The notes: generated by a model not told the origin, from the sequence alone. Shown: positions 8,583 to 18,968, numbered from the stretch's first letter. The stretch: DNA of 64,000 nucleotides from Virgibacillus dokdonensis (GCF_900166595.1 NZ_LT745763.1:223430-287429); one strand, 5' to 3'. Made by a program: numbers and translations.

Positions 8583-10004
8583 GTGTTATTTTTGGAAAAT
8601 TTGATTGGTGATGTAAATAATGTTTTATGGACATACGTCTTAATTGCTGTATTACTTGGATTAGGCTTATGGTTTACGATTAAAACAGGTTTTGTGCAAT
8701 TCAGATACTTACCTGAGATGTTTCGAGTTATTGCAGATAAACGAACCATTAGTGCTGCAGGTAAAAAAGGGACTTCTTCATTTCAAGCTTTTGCCATTAG
8801 TGCAGCATCGAGAGTGGGGACTGGGAACATGGCTGGCGTAGCTGCAGCTATAGCAGCTGGAGGCCCGGGAGCGGTTTTATGGATGTGGATCATCGCTTTA
8901 CTTGGTTCAGCCTCTGGTTTTGTAGAAAGTACATTAGCGCAAGTATATAAAGTTCCTCATGAAGATCAATATCGCGGTGGACCTGCATATTATATGGAAA
9001 AAGGACTAAAAAGTCGTTGGCTTGCAGTGTTATTTGCGATTACAATTACGTTTACGTACGGATTGGTGTTTAACTCTGTTCAATCAAATACTATTAGTTT
9101 GGCGTTTGAAAATCAATTTGCCATTGATAGTGAAGTTATTGCTATTATTTTATTTGTTTTTACTGCAATAGTTATTTTTGGTGGATTAAAGAGCATTGCG
9201 AATGTAACACAAATCATCGTACCTGTAATGGCTATTTTATATATTTTATTAGCTATTTATATTTTAATTACAAATATTACTGCAATCCCAGATATGTTAA
9301 CGTATATCGTCTCCAATGCTTTTGGAATTCGTGAAGTAGCTGGTGGTGGTTTTGGTGCAGCTATTATGATGGGGATTAAACGTGGTTTGTTCTCTAATGA
9401 AGCAGGTATGGGTAGTGCCCCAAATGCTGCAGCGACTGCTGAAGTTACCCATCCTGCTAAGCAAGGGCTTATTCAGGCATTAGGGGTATTTTTTGATACG
9501 ATTTTAATTTGTAGTGCCACTGCGTTTGTGATTATTACAGCAGGTGGTTTTGAAGGAAGTAAGGCTGACGGTATACAGTTGACGCAAAATGCGTTCACTT
9601 TCCATATAGGAGATTGGGCTGGCGGTTTTATTGCCATAGCTATACTATTGTTCGCTTATAGTTCCATTTTAGGGAATTATTACTATGGGGAAACAAATAT
9701 AACGTACATCCGGGATAGTAAAGTAGGTTTATTTTTATATCGAATCGGAGCGCTATTAATGGTGGCGTTTGGTGCAATAGCTTCGTTTGACTTTGTTTGG
9801 TCATTAGCTGATTTAACGATGGCAATTATGGCTTTAATTAACTTGTATGCGATAGCCAGATTGTTTAAAATCGCTAATCAAGTGCTTCAAGATTATCGTA
9901 GACAACGGAAAGCAGGAAAAGATCCTGTCTTTTACCGCGATGTGTTAGATGATCAGGAAGGTATTGAATATTGGGATCGAGAACAAGCAGAGCATTCTAA
10001 ATAA
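8583..10004 (+). CDS. alsT: Sodium:alanine symporter family protein (AGCS)
   Basis: A 473-residue transporter with about ten helices. Typical AGCS blocks are ASRVGTGNMAGVAAAIAAGG, GPGAVLWMWIIALLG and the later RGLFSNEAGMGSAPNAAA. It imports alanine or glycine (in some members glutamine) with sodium. The GTG start at 8583 has GAGGAGG about 7 bases upstream. It stands alone and is followed by a strong bidirectional terminator shared with the convergent HxlR gene. Confidence 0.9.
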   Translation: MLFLENLIGDVNNVLWTYVLIAVLLGLGLWFTIKTGFVQFRYLPEMFRVIADKRTISAAGKKGTSSFQAFAISAASRVGTGNMAGVAAAIAAGGPGAVLWMWIIALLGSASGFVESTLAQVYKVPHEDQYRGGPAYYMEKGLKSRWLAVLFAITITFTYGLVFNSVQSNTISLAFENQFAIDSEVIAIILFVFTAIVIFGGLKSIANVTQIIVPVMAILYILLAIYILITNITAIPDMLTYIVSNAFGIREVAGGGFGAAIMMGIKRGLFSNEAGMGSAPNAAATAEVTHPAKQGLIQALGVFFDTILICSATAFVIITAGGFEGSKADGIQLTQNAFTFHIGDWAGGFIAIAILLFAYSSILGNYYYGETNITYIRDSKVGLFLYRIGALLMVAFGAIASFDFVWSLADLTMAIMALINLYAIARLFKIANQVLQDYRRQRKAGKDPVFYRDVLDDQEGIEYWDREQAEHSK

Positions 10005-10015
10005 ACAAACACAAA

Positions 10016-10056
10016 AAACAAGAGCGCGTCCTATGTATAGGAGGCGCTCTTGTTCA
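10016..10056. terminator. Bidirectional terminator between alsT and the HxlR gene
   Basis: ACAAGAGCGC and GGCGCTCTTGT pair around an internal CCTATGTATAGG hairpin, with an A-rich 5' flank. It follows alsT and lies downstream of the convergent regulator gene. Confidence 0.7.
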
Positions 10057-10086
10057 TGCGTCAATATTCGGGAAAAAGATCTTTGT

Positions 10087-10416
10087 TTAACATTCCTCAC
10101 TTGTCTCATCATCGGAAATATGTTCTTCTGCCCACTTTTGAATTTCTTTAATGACTGGTGCGAGTGCTTTTCCTTTCTCGGATAAAGAATATTCAATGCG
10201 AACAGGGAATTCCGAGTAGACATCTCTTGTAACAATACCTTCTTTTTCCAACATTTTTAGTCGATCTGAAAGTAAACGTCCACTTATTGGTAAATCAGCT
10301 TCCATTTCCGAAAATCGCTTTGTACCTTTAAGTAAATCAAACAGAATGAGTCCTACCCATCTTGTGCTTAATAAGCCCATTGCTTTTTCAAAACGAGGGC
10401 ATAGATTCGTATCCAT
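10087..10416 (-). CDS. HxlR-family transcriptional regulator
   Basis: A 109-residue winged-helix protein. The conserved N-terminal Cys (CPRFEKAMGLLSTRWV), the block RFSEMEADLPISGRLLSDRLKMLE and the wing region YSLSEKGKAL are classic HxlR/DUF24. Such proteins often sense redox or electrophiles through that Cys. The start has AGGTGATG upstream. No target is adjacent in the same direction, so its regulon cannot be read from this window. Confidence 0.9.
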   Translation of the reverse strand: MDTNLCPRFEKAMGLLSTRWVGLILFDLLKGTKRFSEMEADLPISGRLLSDRLKMLEKEGIVTRDVYSEFPVRIEYSLSEKGKALAPVIKEIQKWAEEHISDDETSEEC

Positions 10417-10436
10417 AGATCATCACCTCAATTGGT

Positions 10437-10868
10437 ATCCATTCCCATAGATAAACAGTTATTACGAAAAGTAACTTGTTTCTAGGGTATCATATTTTAG
10501 ATGTTGCGTAAAGTTTGCTAAGAAGCACGTTTGTGTTAAGTTTTTCTCTACATAAGTATAGCCCAAACATCCAACCTCTTTACGTCCACTTTTACTGTTT
10601 TAAAAGGAACAATTGGTTATAAATACATAGCTAGTGATCGCTGCTGCGGGGTCATCCCATTGCGCTTTCCCATCGAAGTCTTCGTGTTTTTCCTACGCTA
10701 ACATGTTATTTTATTTTTTTTGAATAGAAATAGGCTCTAATGTCCTCCTCGTGAAATATTTTACACATACAAGAAGTACTTTCTCTTTGTAAATGTTCGG
10801 CTTTGGTATTTTCATTGTATTTGTGGAATAATAAAGGATATACACTAATTATTTTTTGGAGGTTAACA
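10437..10868. other. Intergenic region between HxlR gene and ampS, no gene
   Basis: No credible frame is present on either strand. The divergent promoters of the HxlR gene and the aminopeptidase gene should lie here. No repeat A or B copy was recognised. Confidence 0.5.
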
Positions 10869-12107
10869 ATGGTTACTGAACAAGTACAAAAAAAATATGC
10901 TACATTAGCACTTCGTACAGGTGTTAATTTACAAAAAGGGCAAGCTTTAATGATTAATGCACCAATAGAAGGGGCGGACTTCACAAAAATTGTAGTCCGC
11001 AAAGCCTATGAAATGGGAGCGAAAAACGTACATATTAATTGGGTAGACGACGAACTAACACGGCTTAAGTTCGAATATGCTCCCGATGAAGTCATTGCCC
11101 ATTTCCCAGAATGGAGAGTCATGCTTCATGAAAGTTTTGCTGAGGATGGAGCAGCAGTTTTAAACATTCGTTCAACGAATCCAGACTTATTGCAAGGAAT
11201 TGACTCAGCTAAAGTGGCAAAAGCAAATAAAGCAGGCGCAGAAGCCATGAAAAATTTTCGCAAATATACGATGAATGATAAGATTGCGTGGTCCATTATT
11301 TCGATCCCTACAGGGGACTGGGCGCAAAAGATTTTTCCTAATAAATCAAGAGAAGCTGCTATAGAGAGCCTTTGGGAGGCGATTGTGAAAATTGTTCGTG
11401 TAGATAAGGAAGATCCTATAGCTGCTTGGGAGGAGCATAATGCTTCTTTACGTGTGGCAAGAGAGGTTTTAAACGATAAAAACTATAAGAAGCTTATTTT
11501 TAAAGCACCAGGTACAAATTTGGAAATGGAGCTTCCAGAAGGACATATCTGGAAAGGCGGCTCTGCCCAAACGGAGGGTGGTATAACGTTTAATCCGAAT
11601 ATGCCAACAGAAGAAGTGTTTAGCTTGCCGCATAAATATCGCGTGAACGGTACTGTTTCAAGTACGAAGCCGTTGAATTATGGCGGAAGCTTGATTGATC
11701 GATTCAAATTAACATTTAAAGATGGAGAAGTTGTTGATTTTACCGCTGAACAAGGTCAAGATACATTAGAGCATTTACTAAATATTGACGAAGGCTCTAA
11801 ACGTCTTGGTGAAGTGGCTCTTGTTCCTCATGAATCACCAGTATCACAGTCTGGGCTCATTTTTTACAATACGTTATTTGATGAAAATGCTTCTTGTCAT
11901 ATCGCATTAGGAAAAGCTTATCCAACGAACTTGGAAGGCGGAGCGCAAATGAATGAGGAGGAATTAGATCAACATGGCGTTAATGATAGCTTAAGTCACG
12001 TTGACTTTATGATTGGTTCGGATCAACTTGATATCGATGGCGTATTTGCCGATGGCACAACTGAGCCGGTGTTTCGGAACGGAACATGGGCGTGGAAAAA
12101 GAAGTAA
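10869..12107 (+). CDS. ampS: M29-family aminopeptidase
   Basis: A 412-residue cytoplasmic metallopeptidase that removes N-terminal residues from peptides. Family M29 features are visible: the N-terminal LRTGVNLQKGQALMINAP block, WVDDELTRLKFEYAP, GHIWKGGSAQTEGGITFNPNMPTEEVF with metal-binding Glu, and the C-terminal NLEGGAQMNEEELDQHGVN plus HVDFMIGSDQLDIDG. The start at 10869 has TTGGAGG about 7 bases upstream; the longer frame upstream lacks a ribosome site. It is followed by a strong terminator. Confidence 0.92.
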   Translation: MVTEQVQKKYATLALRTGVNLQKGQALMINAPIEGADFTKIVVRKAYEMGAKNVHINWVDDELTRLKFEYAPDEVIAHFPEWRVMLHESFAEDGAAVLNIRSTNPDLLQGIDSAKVAKANKAGAEAMKNFRKYTMNDKIAWSIISIPTGDWAQKIFPNKSREAAIESLWEAIVKIVRVDKEDPIAAWEEHNASLRVAREVLNDKNYKKLIFKAPGTNLEMELPEGHIWKGGSAQTEGGITFNPNMPTEEVFSLPHKYRVNGTVSSTKPLNYGGSLIDRFKLTFKDGEVVDFTAEQGQDTLEHLLNIDEGSKRLGEVALVPHESPVSQSGLIFYNTLFDENASCHIALGKAYPTNLEGGAQMNEEELDQHGVNDSLSHVDFMIGSDQLDIDGVFADGTTEPVFRNGTWAWKKK

Positions 12108-12143
12108 TAAGCTGATTGCTTGTTTGGAAATAAGAAATAAAGC

Positions 12144-12185
12144 AAAACATCCATCTCGAGTGTGTAAGTCGAGATGGATGTTTTG
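12144..12185 (+). terminator. Terminator of ampS
   Basis: AACATCCATCTCGA and TCGAGATGGATGTT form a long perfect stem followed by TTGG and T-rich sequence. Confidence 0.8.
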
Positions 12186-12189
12186 GTTT

Positions 12190-12412
12190 ACACTATAGGA
12201 AAGTATAAAAGTTTAAAGATTTATCGTATAAGAAAACGACAGCATTTTTCTGCCATAAGACTTGGTAACTTCAGCTCCATTGCCCTACGATAAGTCATCA
12301 TCGGATCGTGTTAAATAGGAAGGCCGACTAAAACAGGGGTATAATTCTTTTATCTCTGTTGATTCCATTCGCTACGTTGCTAAACGGGATCTTGCGCCTT
12401 TGCTCCCAAGCA
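12190..12412 (+). repeat. Composite repeat A + shortened repeat B
   Basis: The left part is repeat A (ACTATAGGAAAGTATAAAAG, CGTATAAGAAAACGACAGC, GCCATAAGACTTGG). At about 12265 it switches to repeat-B motifs: CCCTACGATAAGTCATCATC, TAAATAGGAAGGCCGAC and ATTCGCTACGTTGCTAAACG. The GC-rich middle of repeat B is missing. The rest of the 12413-12539 spacer shows no gene. Confidence 0.72.
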
Positions 12413-12539
12413 TCAGTTTTTTAGGTTTATCGTATTGGCAGATTTTATTATAAAGGTTTTGGCGGTAGCTTTAAGCCATGCCTTTAGATTACTAACGATT
12501 TGTGGAGAAGAAGGGACTTCTCGCTGATTAAGATTTCCT

Positions 12540-14681
12540 TTATAAATGACCGTGCTTCGTTAAAACAGCTTTGATTTTTGTATACCCAATTGTGTCTGGT
12601 AAAGAATCTTTTAATGGTTTTAGTTTTGGTTCGTCCAATTCTTCACGAGCAGCCAAAACAGCTTCTTCTTCCTGTGAGGTGAAAAATATTTCCCAAGCGA
12701 TAGGATATCCGTCTTTAAAAGCTTTAAATAAATGGTTTTCTATGGTTTGTACAGATAGATCGCGCATAGTAGCGATGTCTTGAATTGCTTTTCCCGACCG
12801 AAATAGCTGATAACTTATGATGTGACTTGGCTGGTCTTCCTGTTTAGGGTTCGATTTTTTTATAGGTCTTGATTCTTGAATGGGAATTACCTTTTGAACA
12901 TCAGGGTGTTCTTCTCGCCATTTTTGAATAACGGTTAGAAACGCTTCTCCATACTGGTCAAACTTCCTTTCGCCAACTCCTTTAACCAGTAACATTTCTT
13001 CTTTGGTAGTTGGAAAATACCTACTTAAATCCTTTAGTGTTGCATCGGAAAACAGAATGTAAGGTGGCACGTTTTGTTCTTCCGCTAGCTGCTTTCTTAA
13101 TTGTCGTAGTGAAGTGAATAAATCTTCATGATAATCTGCTACGTCATTTGTTGGCATAGGAGCAGTAAACATCCAAACGGTTCTTTTCCCTTTTAATATA
13201 TCAACGGATTGTTGGTTCAACTTTAGTGTTGGAAACTTCCCTTCTTCGGTTGCTAGCAATTGTTCAGCAACTAAAAACTGGATCCATTCTGTCAGTTCTC
13301 TTTCGGTATAGGCGGACAGAATACCGTATGTAGATAAAGTATGTAGGCGGAATTGCCTGATTTTCCTATCTTTAGACCCTTTTAACACTTTAGCTGTCAT
13401 ACCTACGCCAAATTTTTCGCCCATTCGTTTTACACAGGAGAGGATTTTTTGTGCCTCTTCTGTCATATCCACTTTCTCTTGTCGTTTTACACAATTGCTA
13501 CAGCGTCCGCATCTTTTTTTCAATGAAGCGTGAAAATAACCTAAAATATAATCGGTTAAGCAACTATGTGTATGACAGTAATTAATCATTGCTTGTAATT
13601 TACGGTATTCTGCTTGCTTCACAGATTCTTCCATATTGGATTGTTCAATTAAAAATTTTTGTAGTTGAATATCCTGCGGAGAAAATAACAGGATACAATC
13701 ACTTTTCTCCCCGTCTCTGCCAGCTCTACCTGCTTCTTGGTAATACGATTCAATATTCATTGGCATGGCGTAATGAATCACAAAGCGAACATTAGATTTA
13801 TCAATTCCCATACCGAACGCATTCGTTGCTACCATAAGTTGTTTTTCATCATGAATAAAGGCAGCTTGGGCTCTCTTTCTATCCATTTCTGATAATCCTG
13901 CATGATATTTTGCCACAGAATACCCTTGCGTTTCAAGCTGATCATAGAGAGAATCCGTTTGTTTTCTTGTAGCTGCATAAATAATCCCAGATTCTTCTTT
14001 TCGTTCTTGTAAGAAAGATTGAATGTAAGCGCGCTTATCTCTTCCTTTAATGACATGAAAAGCGAGGTTTTCTCTTTCAAAACCTGTGTTAACAACATTT
14101 TCAATATGTAGTTGCTGCTGAATATCTTCAATTACTTCTGTAGTGGCTGTTGCTGTTAGAGCCATCATCACAGGTCTTTTTGGTAACTGTTGCAATTGGG
14201 GAATAATGGAGCGATAGCTAGGTCGAAAATCATGCCCCCATTGTGATATACAGTGTGCTTCATCAAAAGCAATTAAGGATATGCGTATGCGGTGCAATAC
14301 ACGCATAAAAAAGCTAGATTCAAATCGTTCTGGAGCTACATAGACAAACTTGTATCTCCCTAGCGAAATGTCTCGTAGACGCGTTTGCTGCTGTTCTGGA
14401 GACAAGGAACTATTGATATATGTAGCGGCAACCCCTAAAGCTTGTAAAGCATCCACTTGATCCTTCATTAAAGAAATAAGTGGGGAGATAATAATTGCTG
14501 TTCCCTCTAAGGCTAGTCCGGGTATTTGATAGCATAACGACTTTCCGCCTCCTGTAGGCATAACAGCAAGAATGTTGTTTCCATTTATGATAAAGTCAAT
14601 AGCTTCCTTTTGACCTGGTCGAAATTGTTGGTAACCAAAATAGGTTTGTAATAGTTTTTCTTCACGTAAACCCAATGTCAT
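12540..14681 (-). CDS. recQ: ATP-dependent DNA helicase RecQ
   Basis: A 713-residue superfamily-2 helicase acting in recombinational repair and fork maintenance. The order is the Q motif (GYQQFRPGQ), Walker A (MPTGGGKSLC), the DEAH box (DEAHCISQWGHDFR), motif III (ALTATAT), motif VI (YYQEAGRAGRDG) and the zinc cysteines C-GRCSNC. An RQC winged helix, an HRDC domain (LPPYILFSDATLKDLSR-type block) and a C-terminal helix-turn-helix-like tail follow. Full length for the Bacillus-type long RecQ. AAAGGAGG lies just before the ATG. Confidence 0.95.
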   Translation of the reverse strand: MTLGLREEKLLQTYFGYQQFRPGQKEAIDFIINGNNILAVMPTGGGKSLCYQIPGLALEGTAIIISPLISLMKDQVDALQALGVAATYINSSLSPEQQQTRLRDISLGRYKFVYVAPERFESSFFMRVLHRIRISLIAFDEAHCISQWGHDFRPSYRSIIPQLQQLPKRPVMMALTATATTEVIEDIQQQLHIENVVNTGFERENLAFHVIKGRDKRAYIQSFLQERKEESGIIYAATRKQTDSLYDQLETQGYSVAKYHAGLSEMDRKRAQAAFIHDEKQLMVATNAFGMGIDKSNVRFVIHYAMPMNIESYYQEAGRAGRDGEKSDCILLFSPQDIQLQKFLIEQSNMEESVKQAEYRKLQAMINYCHTHSCLTDYILGYFHASLKKRCGRCSNCVKRQEKVDMTEEAQKILSCVKRMGEKFGVGMTAKVLKGSKDRKIRQFRLHTLSTYGILSAYTERELTEWIQFLVAEQLLATEEGKFPTLKLNQQSVDILKGKRTVWMFTAPMPTNDVADYHEDLFTSLRQLRKQLAEEQNVPPYILFSDATLKDLSRYFPTTKEEMLLVKGVGERKFDQYGEAFLTVIQKWREEHPDVQKVIPIQESRPIKKSNPKQEDQPSHIISYQLFRSGKAIQDIATMRDLSVQTIENHLFKAFKDGYPIAWEIFFTSQEEEAVLAAREELDEPKLKPLKDSLPDTIGYTKIKAVLTKHGHL

Positions 14682-14939
14682 TTTCCTCCTTTACCCCATC
14701 CATCTTAACATATTTTACAACATGATTACGTATTTATGGCTAGGTGAAAATATATGGGAATAGAGTATTTTCTGATTTATCGTTACATAAATTGTGTTAA
14801 AATTAAAAAATATATGATCGAACTGTAATTTCGAATGGAAAAGGGGGTATATTGCAAAATTTGATATTTAGTTTAACTTTTATACACTATATTTAAGTTG
14901 AAATAAGTATCCTAAAGAACTTTAAATACGGAGGTTTTT

Positions 14940-15503
14940 ATGAGGAAAATGGAATTAAATTATATTTTAAATCACGGAGATATTCAAAAGTTAGCTGAAA
15001 ATTATAACGAGAACAGTACGAGGGCTAAGCGAGCTAAAAAATGGATGGTCATAGGCGCTTTAGTTCTTTCCCTTATTTTAAGTGCTTTTCCTACTCTCGT
15101 AATGGGCAGAGGATTTGATTTTTATTTAGTTTTAGTTCTTATTAGCTTTATCATAACTTCTATCCTTTCTTTGCAGCAGCAAAAAAAGGATCTTATAACA
15201 AGTACAAATAGACGTTTAACAAAAGAAAATATAGGACTATTAGGTGAATATCTTACAACTATCTCTGAAGACGGGATTCATGCTACTTTATTTCCCAATG
15301 ATCCAAAAAAAGAAAGAAATATAACAAATAGTTGGGAAGAAATAGACTATTACAGTAAAGAAAGAAATCTATTTTTTGTTTATGTTGATCGTATTAATTT
15401 TGTTTACGTTATCAAGGCTGAAGAAGCTGCAAGAGTAGATCAGTTTTTAAATAAAAAATTACCTGTCAGAAAAAATAAAAGTGGTTCTAATCATAAAAGC
15501 TAA
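14940..15503 (+). CDS. YcxB-like membrane protein, function unknown
   Basis: A 187-residue protein with a short cytoplasmic start, two membrane helices at about residues 35-57 and 62-83, and a C-terminal domain of about 90 residues. The tail has the pattern ISEDGIHATLF, NSWEEIDYYSKERNLFFVYVDRINFVYVIKAEEA, which resembles YcxB-like domains. The ribosome site CGGAGG precedes the ATG. Its stop codon lies in the loop of its own terminator hairpin. No function can be assigned. Confidence 0.7.
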   Translation: MRKMELNYILNHGDIQKLAENYNENSTRAKRAKKWMVIGALVLSLILSAFPTLVMGRGFDFYLVLVLISFIITSILSLQQQKKDLITSTNRRLTKENIGLLGEYLTTISEDGIHATLFPNDPKKERNITNSWEEIDYYSKERNLFFVYVDRINFVYVIKAEEAARVDQFLNKKLPVRKNKSGSNHKS

Positions 15504-15526
15504 ATAATTGGAACCACTTTTTTTAT
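15478..15526 (+). terminator. Terminator overlapping the end of the YcxB-like gene
   Basis: AGTGGTTC and GAACCACT pair and are followed by TTTTTTTATTT. The stop codon at 15501-15503 sits in the loop. The IS4-type element inserted a few bases after the T-tract. Confidence 0.75.
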
Positions 15527-15537
15527 TTACCTCATAG

Positions 15538-16940
15538 CACTAGCATTGCATAAATATGGTTTGAAAATTCAGTAAACATCTTTGCAGGATTTTTTGCCAA
15601 AAAGACAAAGGCTAAACAAAGGTGGTCTGTCCATTTAGAAAAATTATACAATTAAACTATTAGCAACAGCGACACTGTATGTATTTACGGAATAGATCTA
15701 TCGTCAAATCTGCGAATCCAGATGTACGCAGGTTTCCACAGCGCTTTATTTAACCAGCGGCTAATTCGGAGTAAGGACTTCTTACTCCTCATCTCTAACT
15801 GGATAAGTACATGTAAACAGTAAGCAATGAGCGCAAGGAAGATTTGATTTTGAATGGCAGTTTCGCTCATGCCATAAAAGTGTTTGATCTCTACATGCTG
15901 TTTGAGCCATTTGAAAAATAGCTCTATGGCCCACCGTTGACGGTAAATTTCACTAATCTCTTCGGAATTTAGATCGAAACGGTTAGTAATTAATCGTAGA
16001 ATGTTTCCCTTTGTATCCACTACTTCAAGTAGGCGGAATACATTCTCTGTACGATTTTGCGTCGAACCGATGTAAACCATCTTGTCGGATAAAACCGTAG
16101 AATCTTTAGGTATAGAAAATGATTCTACTTCACGAGTGATGGCGTTTTTCTTCAGTCTTGATACGAAAAAATAGCCTTCATCTGTCATTCGATCAAATCG
16201 TTCATAATCAACGTATCCACGGTCAAACACATACATGGCTTCTTTGTCGTCTACGAGAACTTCCAGTTGATTTCTGTCATGTTCTTTGGCTGTTGTAATC
16301 ACTGCTTTTTCAGGATAGACGGTATCTTTATTCATAAATATAAGTCGTAAATGTAGCTTAACTCCTGCTTTTGTTTTACGGAACTTTGCCCACTTATGAT
16401 TCGTTAAGTTTAATGGAAGCGTGCTAGAATCAATGATTTTCAATGGCATGTATTTCCCGTTTTTAAATTGGATACCTTTTATTTTGTAAACAAGGTCCAA
16501 GAATAAATGGGAAAGGATCATTGGATTCATTTCATTATTCTTCCTTGATAGCTGAGATGTACTAATCGATTCAAACCCCAGTGCTTTCTGAAGTCCATCA
16601 TCTATTAGGGCATCGCTCATTTCTTCCAAGCTCTCGAATCCTTGCAGTTGGGCAAGTAACATGAGCTTTATATACCCTGCAGTTGTTAGCTTTTTTGTGT
16701 AGTAATCTTGTTTATTTTCTTCTACTTGTTCAAATAGTTTTTTCGTATTTATAGGTGAAACCCATTTACCAAATGATGATTTTAGTGTATTCTTGTCTAT
16801 ACGGATTATCCTTTACTTTTGGATTTGGACAGGAACCACCTGTACTTCCATTGTAAAGGATTTTTTTGTATCATGAACACGTAATTATTGAACATTTTCA
16901 GTATTTTGAATCATCAGGTTTAATTAATGCAATGCTAGTG
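15538..16940 (-). mobile_element. IS4-family insertion sequence, copy 1
   Basis: The element is 1403 bp. The ends CACTAGCATTGCATAAAT and, at the other side, the complement of CACTAGCATTGCATTAAT form an ~18-bp terminal inverted repeat. The 9-bp sequence ACCTCATAG directly flanks both sides (15529-15537 and 16941-16949), a clean target duplication. It carries one transposase gene on the minus strand and is nearly identical to the copy at 37941-39341. Confidence 0.93.
15685..16800 (-). pseudogene. IS4-family transposase with lost start codon
   Basis: The frame matches the intact 371-residue transposase at 38079-39194 without frameshift or internal stop. At the homologous start position it has ATA (16798-16800) where the other copy has ATG, and no in-frame ATG, GTG or TTG is visible upstream. 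The next in-frame ATG is at 16662, giving a 325-residue protein without the first 46 residues of the N-terminal domain. The catalytic part is intact: DSSTLPL, VFDRGYVDY, and the YREK motif in IYRQRWAIELFFKWLK. Expression from ATA or a truncated product are both possible. Confidence 0.8.
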
Positions 16941-16970
16941 ACCTCATAGACTAATATAAAAATTTTTCAT

Positions 16971-18269
16971 TCAAACAGACGCTTCACGCTTTTGTATTTT
17001 GGATAGAACCCAACCAATGAATCCACCGATGATTGCAGGAAGCAACCAACCTAATCCGATATTAGAAAACGGAAGCATTGTCATATATTCCGAGATAAAT
17101 GACATTTTCACTCCTAATTCTAGTATTCCGTCATACAAGCTGACGATAGCAGTAAAGAGGATGGCTCCTCGATAAACAGCTTGCTTATTTTTAAACAGTG
17201 GCTGCATAAAGGTAAGTAGAATAAGCACAATAGCAATTGGATATAAGCAAACAAGTACTGGTACAGAAAAACGAATGATTGTATTTAGTCCTTGGTTGGC
17301 AATGAGATAACTTGCGAATGTAATAATGACCGCAAGCCACTTATAGGGTACTGGACTGATTTTTGCGAAAAATTGCGAAGCGGCTACAACGAGTCCTACA
17401 GATGTTGTAAAACAGGCTAATGTTACGATAATTCCTAGTAACAATGTACCTGACGTGTTAAATATTTGCGTAGCTGCTTCTGACAATATCTCGCCGCCAT
17501 TTACAAACGAGCTACCATTCGGCATTCTCGCACTAATCCAACCGAGAGAAGCGTAGACGATAGCTAGTCCAACTCCTGCTATTGTTCCGGATTTTAACGT
17601 TGCTTTTATAATGTCCGCTTTTGCGGATAATCCACGCTCTTTAAAAGTTTGCACAACAATAATACCAAAGGCTAATGCAGCGATTGCATCCATTGTTAAA
17701 TATCCTTCAACAAAACCTGTGAAAAATGGATTTTGGGCATAATCTCCAGAAGCTGTTGGTAGTGGCTGATTAAATAAAATAAGTCCTCCAATGACTAGCG
17801 CTGCGATGGAAAGCAATAGGATTGGTGTTAGTAGCTGACCGATGCGATCCACCATTTTGGACGGGTTTAAACTGACGAAAAGAACAGCTAAGAAGAATAT
17901 GCTCGTAAATAGCAATAAAGCTGCGGAAGAAGTATTTTGTAATAGCGGCTCAACGCTCATTTCATAACCAACAGTAGCCGCTCTTGGTATGCCAAAAAAT
18001 GGTCCGATTGCTAAATAAACAAGACAGGTGAAAATAAGTCCAAACAAAGGATGAACATGATTTCCAAGTTCTCTAGCATCATTTTTTACATAAGAAATTG
18101 CTGTAACTGCTAAAATTGGTATGCCAATGCCAGTAATGATAAATCCTATAATAGCTGGAAAAAAAGACGAGCCTGAAGAAACTCCTAAAATAGGAGGATA
18201 GATTAAGTTACCAGCGCCGAAAAACAAAGCAAATAGCATAAAACCAATAATAAATGTATCACGTTTCAT
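16971..18269 (-). CDS. brnQ: Branched-chain amino acid:cation symporter BrnQ
   Basis: A 432-residue, twelve-helix importer of leucine, isoleucine and valine driven by sodium or protons. The N-terminus FALFFGAGNLIYPPILG is the LIVCS family signature, and GYLTMDAIAALAFGIIVV is a second family block. The start at 18269 has GGAGGGAAC upstream. The stop codon is only 30 bases from the IS4 copy, so the native terminator region may have been displaced. No T-box or other leader was recognised. Confidence 0.92.
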   Translation of the reverse strand: MKRDTFIIGFMLFALFFGAGNLIYPPILGVSSGSSFFPAIIGFIITGIGIPILAVTAISYVKNDARELGNHVHPLFGLIFTCLVYLAIGPFFGIPRAATVGYEMSVEPLLQNTSSAALLLFTSIFFLAVLFVSLNPSKMVDRIGQLLTPILLLSIAALVIGGLILFNQPLPTASGDYAQNPFFTGFVEGYLTMDAIAALAFGIIVVQTFKERGLSAKADIIKATLKSGTIAGVGLAIVYASLGWISARMPNGSSFVNGGEILSEAATQIFNTSGTLLLGIIVTLACFTTSVGLVVAASQFFAKISPVPYKWLAVIITFASYLIANQGLNTIIRFSVPVLVCLYPIAIVLILLTFMQPLFKNKQAVYRGAILFTAIVSLYDGILELGVKMSFISEYMTMLPFSNIGLGWLLPAIIGGFIGWVLSKIQKREASV

Positions 18270-18870
18270 GATTGTTCCCTCCGTATTAAAAGGCAATGCT
18301 TTTCCAGGATGATTAACAAGCGTTGTATTTTAACTATTTTGAAAGTATAAAATTTTAAAATGAACAGTATAAAATAATAGCTTTTACAACTAGTTAATAA
18401 GCCGAGTTTTTTAGAGAATTAGAATTAACTGACAATAATAAATAATACCTTGTCTATGTTTTCTAAGTAAAAATTGGCTCTATAATCTGAAAATTTCGCC
18501 TTTTGATGTCGCTTTTTTGAAAATAGTACAAAGCAGTCATTATAGTAACAGGTAGTTGTTTTCTATGTCAATAAAACAGTATAAAAACTTGTCTTATCTT
18601 CACGCCTCTATGATGAAAGCCTTCGTTTTACCCATACTTTAACCTTGAAATTTTAGATACTTTCCCACAATGTCCATAAAAATGAAGGGGTAACTCATGG
18701 AAGCAGTATTATGCATACTTCTTTCATACAAAAAACGTAAAAGAAAAAAAGTTTGCAATAATTTATTTTAAATCTTATTTGATAAAAATTGTTTACATTA
18801 TTGCTTTTCACCTTTAAAATGTTTTTATCTTGTGTTTAACTTATAACGTAGGTTCGGCACGAAAGATTTA
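18270..18870. other. Long spacer upstream of brnQ, no gene
   Basis: The stretch is AT-rich with no supported gene. A decayed repeat A copy lies near 18335-18420 (GAAAGTATAAAATTTTAAAA, then AAGCCGAG and TTTTT). The brnQ promoter should be here. Confidence 0.5.
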
Positions 18871-18968
18871 AACTATTAGGAAAGTATAATAGTTTAAAGG
18901 TTTATAGTATAAGCAAAACGACAGCTTCCCCAATAAAGCTTTGGTGGTAAGCCAAGTTTTTCTAAAAG
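18871..18968 (+). repeat. Repeat A copy adjoining repeat B
   Basis: The motifs are ACTATTAGGAAAGTATAATA, TTTATAGTATAAGCAAAACG, AAAGCTTTGGTGGTAAGCCA and AGTTTTTCTAAAAGG. It runs directly into the repeat B copy, giving an A-B composite. Confidence 0.75.
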
